Assembly: GCF_022458985.1 (NCBI RefSeq)
Contig: NC_061771.1
Coordinates: forward strand, 19,231,501 to 19,295,500
Direction of reading: 5' to 3'
Source: Mugil cephalus
Lineage: Eukaryota > Chordata > Actinopteri > Mugiliformes > Mugilidae
DNA length: 64,000 bases
The translations under genes were made by a program, and so were the position numbers. The stretch's first letter is position 1, and the number at the start of each line of letters is the position of its first letter. Shown one piece after another: positions 62,230 to 64,000 of this stretch. A model generated the notes under the pieces. The model was not told the DNA's origin and ran no database searches. It saw only the letters and a list, made by a program, of their open reading frames with translations.

Positions 62230-63998
62230 ATGGACAGCGTCAGTTTGAACGAGGACGGCGACGCGCTGAAGGACAAAATGAGGAGCTACAGCGTCCTGAA
62301 TACTTTGTACCATGAGACGCGGCAGGAAATCGACCTCTTGAACAAACAAATCTGCCTGAAGGACAACATCATTACCGATTTAAAGACCAGGCTGGGCAGG
62401 TACGAGAGGGTCTACATGACGGTGGGCGACGGCGAGTCCGTAGTCGTCGGCCCGTCCGCCTCTTTGGTGGAGAGCTTGATCAAGGAGATATGCAAACTAA
62501 AACAGAAGAGGAGCGATATGGAGTTCAAGGCAACCCGACAGGCAGAGGTAAAAATCTGCTGCAGATGTGCACCGCATCTGTCACACTACAGGGCGAAACT
62601 TAGTCTATCATCTCTGAGGATCAGTGATTTAAATAAAGCCATATATGTCTTGTGAAGGTTCTCAGTCGTACAGGTTATGTTATGTCCAACATTTAAATAA
62701 AACCGTTTAATAATTAAAGGGTTGTTGTCAGTGTTTGTTGTCTTAATTTGACACTCTGTATTGTAAGGTGTATGTGTGTAGGGACACTTTCAGAGACTGA
62801 AATTATAATTTAAAAAAATAATCTCAAAAGTCACATTATGCACTGTTGTTATGCACACCTCGCATATAAAATTCACTGTGCGGCTGCACGTTTGCAAAAC
62901 TGTCGTGGCCACGCTACGGTCTATTCACCGCCCCTCGTCTTGCTCCCAGGAGATCCAGAGGCTGAACCTGCAGCTCAGAGAGAAGGAGCTGGAGCTGGAG
63001 AGTGTCAGGTGTCAGCCGGAGCACGAGAAGGACCAGGAGATCCACAAGCTGCGCGTGGCCCTGGAGGAGAAGGAGCGGGCCGAGGCCACCAAGGCCGTCC
63101 TCTGCACGTCCCTGGCCGAGGAGGCCGAGCAGCTGCGCGGTCAGCTCGGCGAGACGGTCAGGGTGTGCCAGGGGCTGCTGGCCAGGCTGGAGAAAGGGAA
63201 GAAGGGGGGAGAAGACGTGGAGGAGGTGGCCCTCCAGCAAGTGGCTAAGGAGGTGTGTGTGACGCCTTTGGTGCGGTTGCACAACTTGTGTTGACGCTTC
63301 TATTTAAATGGTGGTTAGTGCAACCTTTACACGGGGGACTGTTCTGACTCCTCTTAATGAATTTTCTACAGATGCCAGAGTCCAGTGACAGCAGCACTGT
63401 TAATGTCCAAATCTGTCAGCTTCAGGAGGAGAATAAGCAGCTGAAGCAGCGCGTGGCATATGTGAGTATTCATTGACATCACTTTTAAGCACTCATGAAA
63501 GGACTCATGAGTTCTTTATGGTGTGGTGGAAAGGTCTAACTGTTTGCTCCTTTTAGGTGCAAGGTCTGAATACTCAGTGGCAGAAGTATGACTCGAGCAG
63601 GGAGGAGTACATCAGAGGTTTATATCAAAGGCTTCACCAGGAAATTTCCAGGCTCAATATCCTACTACAGGAGAAAATGAGTGATTGTTCGAGGCTTGAG
63701 AGAAAAGTGGAAGATACACGGAGACTTAACAAGGAACAAATCCAGACACTGGAGCAGCAGGTTGGTTCTCCATCATCATGGTCTTGGTGGCTCTCTCTGA
63801 ATTCTGCTGTGAACATGTGTAACGTCTGTCAACATCTGTGAACACAAAGAATAATAAGGGTTCTTTCTTTTCCTCCCCAAGGTTCTCATCTACGCAGACG
63901 ACTTCCGGTCAGAGCGAGCCGACAGAGAGCGAGCGCAGGGCCAGATTGACGATCTGAAGGAGCAGATCTCTCAGTTGAAGCAGCAGCTATGCAAACAG
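62230..63998 (+). CDS. tnip2: TNFAIP3-interacting protein 2 (ABIN-2), 5' part
   Basis: TNIP2 binds A20 and ubiquitin chains, stabilises TPL-2 and dampens NF-kB signalling in the cytosol. Five exons are visible (62230-62547, 62950-63252, 63372-63461, 63557-63760, 63882-63998), all in phase 0, giving 344 residues. The last two bases of the window are the next GT donor, so the C-terminus, including the family's zinc finger, lies outside. Nearly all visible sequence is coiled coil. It matches human TNIP2 in order: NTLYHETRQ, QPEHEKDQEIHKLR, EKERAEATKAVLCTSLAEE, LQEENKQLKQRV, LNTQWQKYDSSREEYIRGL, then IYADDFRSERADRERAQ. The last is the UBAN (ABIN homology 2) ubiquitin-binding core, DDFxxERxDRE. 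The ATG at 62230 is chosen over an upstream non-ATG open frame. Confidence 0.93.
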
Positions 63999-64000
63999 GT

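Overview
This window is nuclear DNA from a ray-finned fish. The genes are split by short GT-AG introns, and the introns and spacers carry simple repeats and dispersed elements typical of teleosts. The compact dachsous-type gene (26.5 kb) suggests a small percomorph-like genome, but the species cannot be named from sequence alone. Gene order is plrg1 (+), an unnamed TIR-domain gene (-), dchs2 (+), sfrp2 (+), tnip2 (+, cut by the window end). From general knowledge, PLRG1, DCHS2 and SFRP2 are also neighbours on human 4q31, so this is an old vertebrate block. I recall no TIR gene between PLRG1 and DCHS2 in human.

Region by region: 1-1440 is plrg1 upstream sequence with two dispersed-repeat tails and an ETS-type promoter site. 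1441-6278 is plrg1, a splicing-factor WD40 protein in 15 exons. 6432-8965 on the minus strand is an intact five-exon gene for a 297-residue protein: an N-terminal TIR domain that keeps the glutamate expected of NAD-cleaving TIRs, an acidic linker, and a C-terminal pair of repeats resembling beta-trefoil units. I regard this as the most interesting object in the window. 10284-36787 is dchs2, a giant protocadherin (20 exons, 3272 residues, 27 cadherin repeats, one membrane span). 36788-57257 is a 20 kb non-coding spacer with several transposon fossils. 57258-58643 is sfrp2, a secreted Wnt modulator. 62230-63998 holds the first five coding exons of tnip2, an A20/ubiquitin-binding inhibitor of NF-kB, preceded by two tandem kB-type sites.

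The genes do not form an operon-like system. plrg1 is a housekeeping splicing gene. dchs2 (Fat/Dachsous planar polarity) and sfrp2 (Wnt) are tissue-patterning genes. The TIR gene and tnip2 point to innate immunity or cell-death control. plrg1 and the TIR gene converge tail to tail and may overlap in their 3' UTRs. The TIR gene and dchs2 start codons lie head to head, 1.3 kb apart.

Exon limits were set by hand from splice consensus, reading-frame continuity and remembered family sequences. Summed exon lengths are multiples of three for every gene: plrg1 1542, TIR gene 894, dchs2 9819, sfrp2 888, and tnip2 1032 so far.
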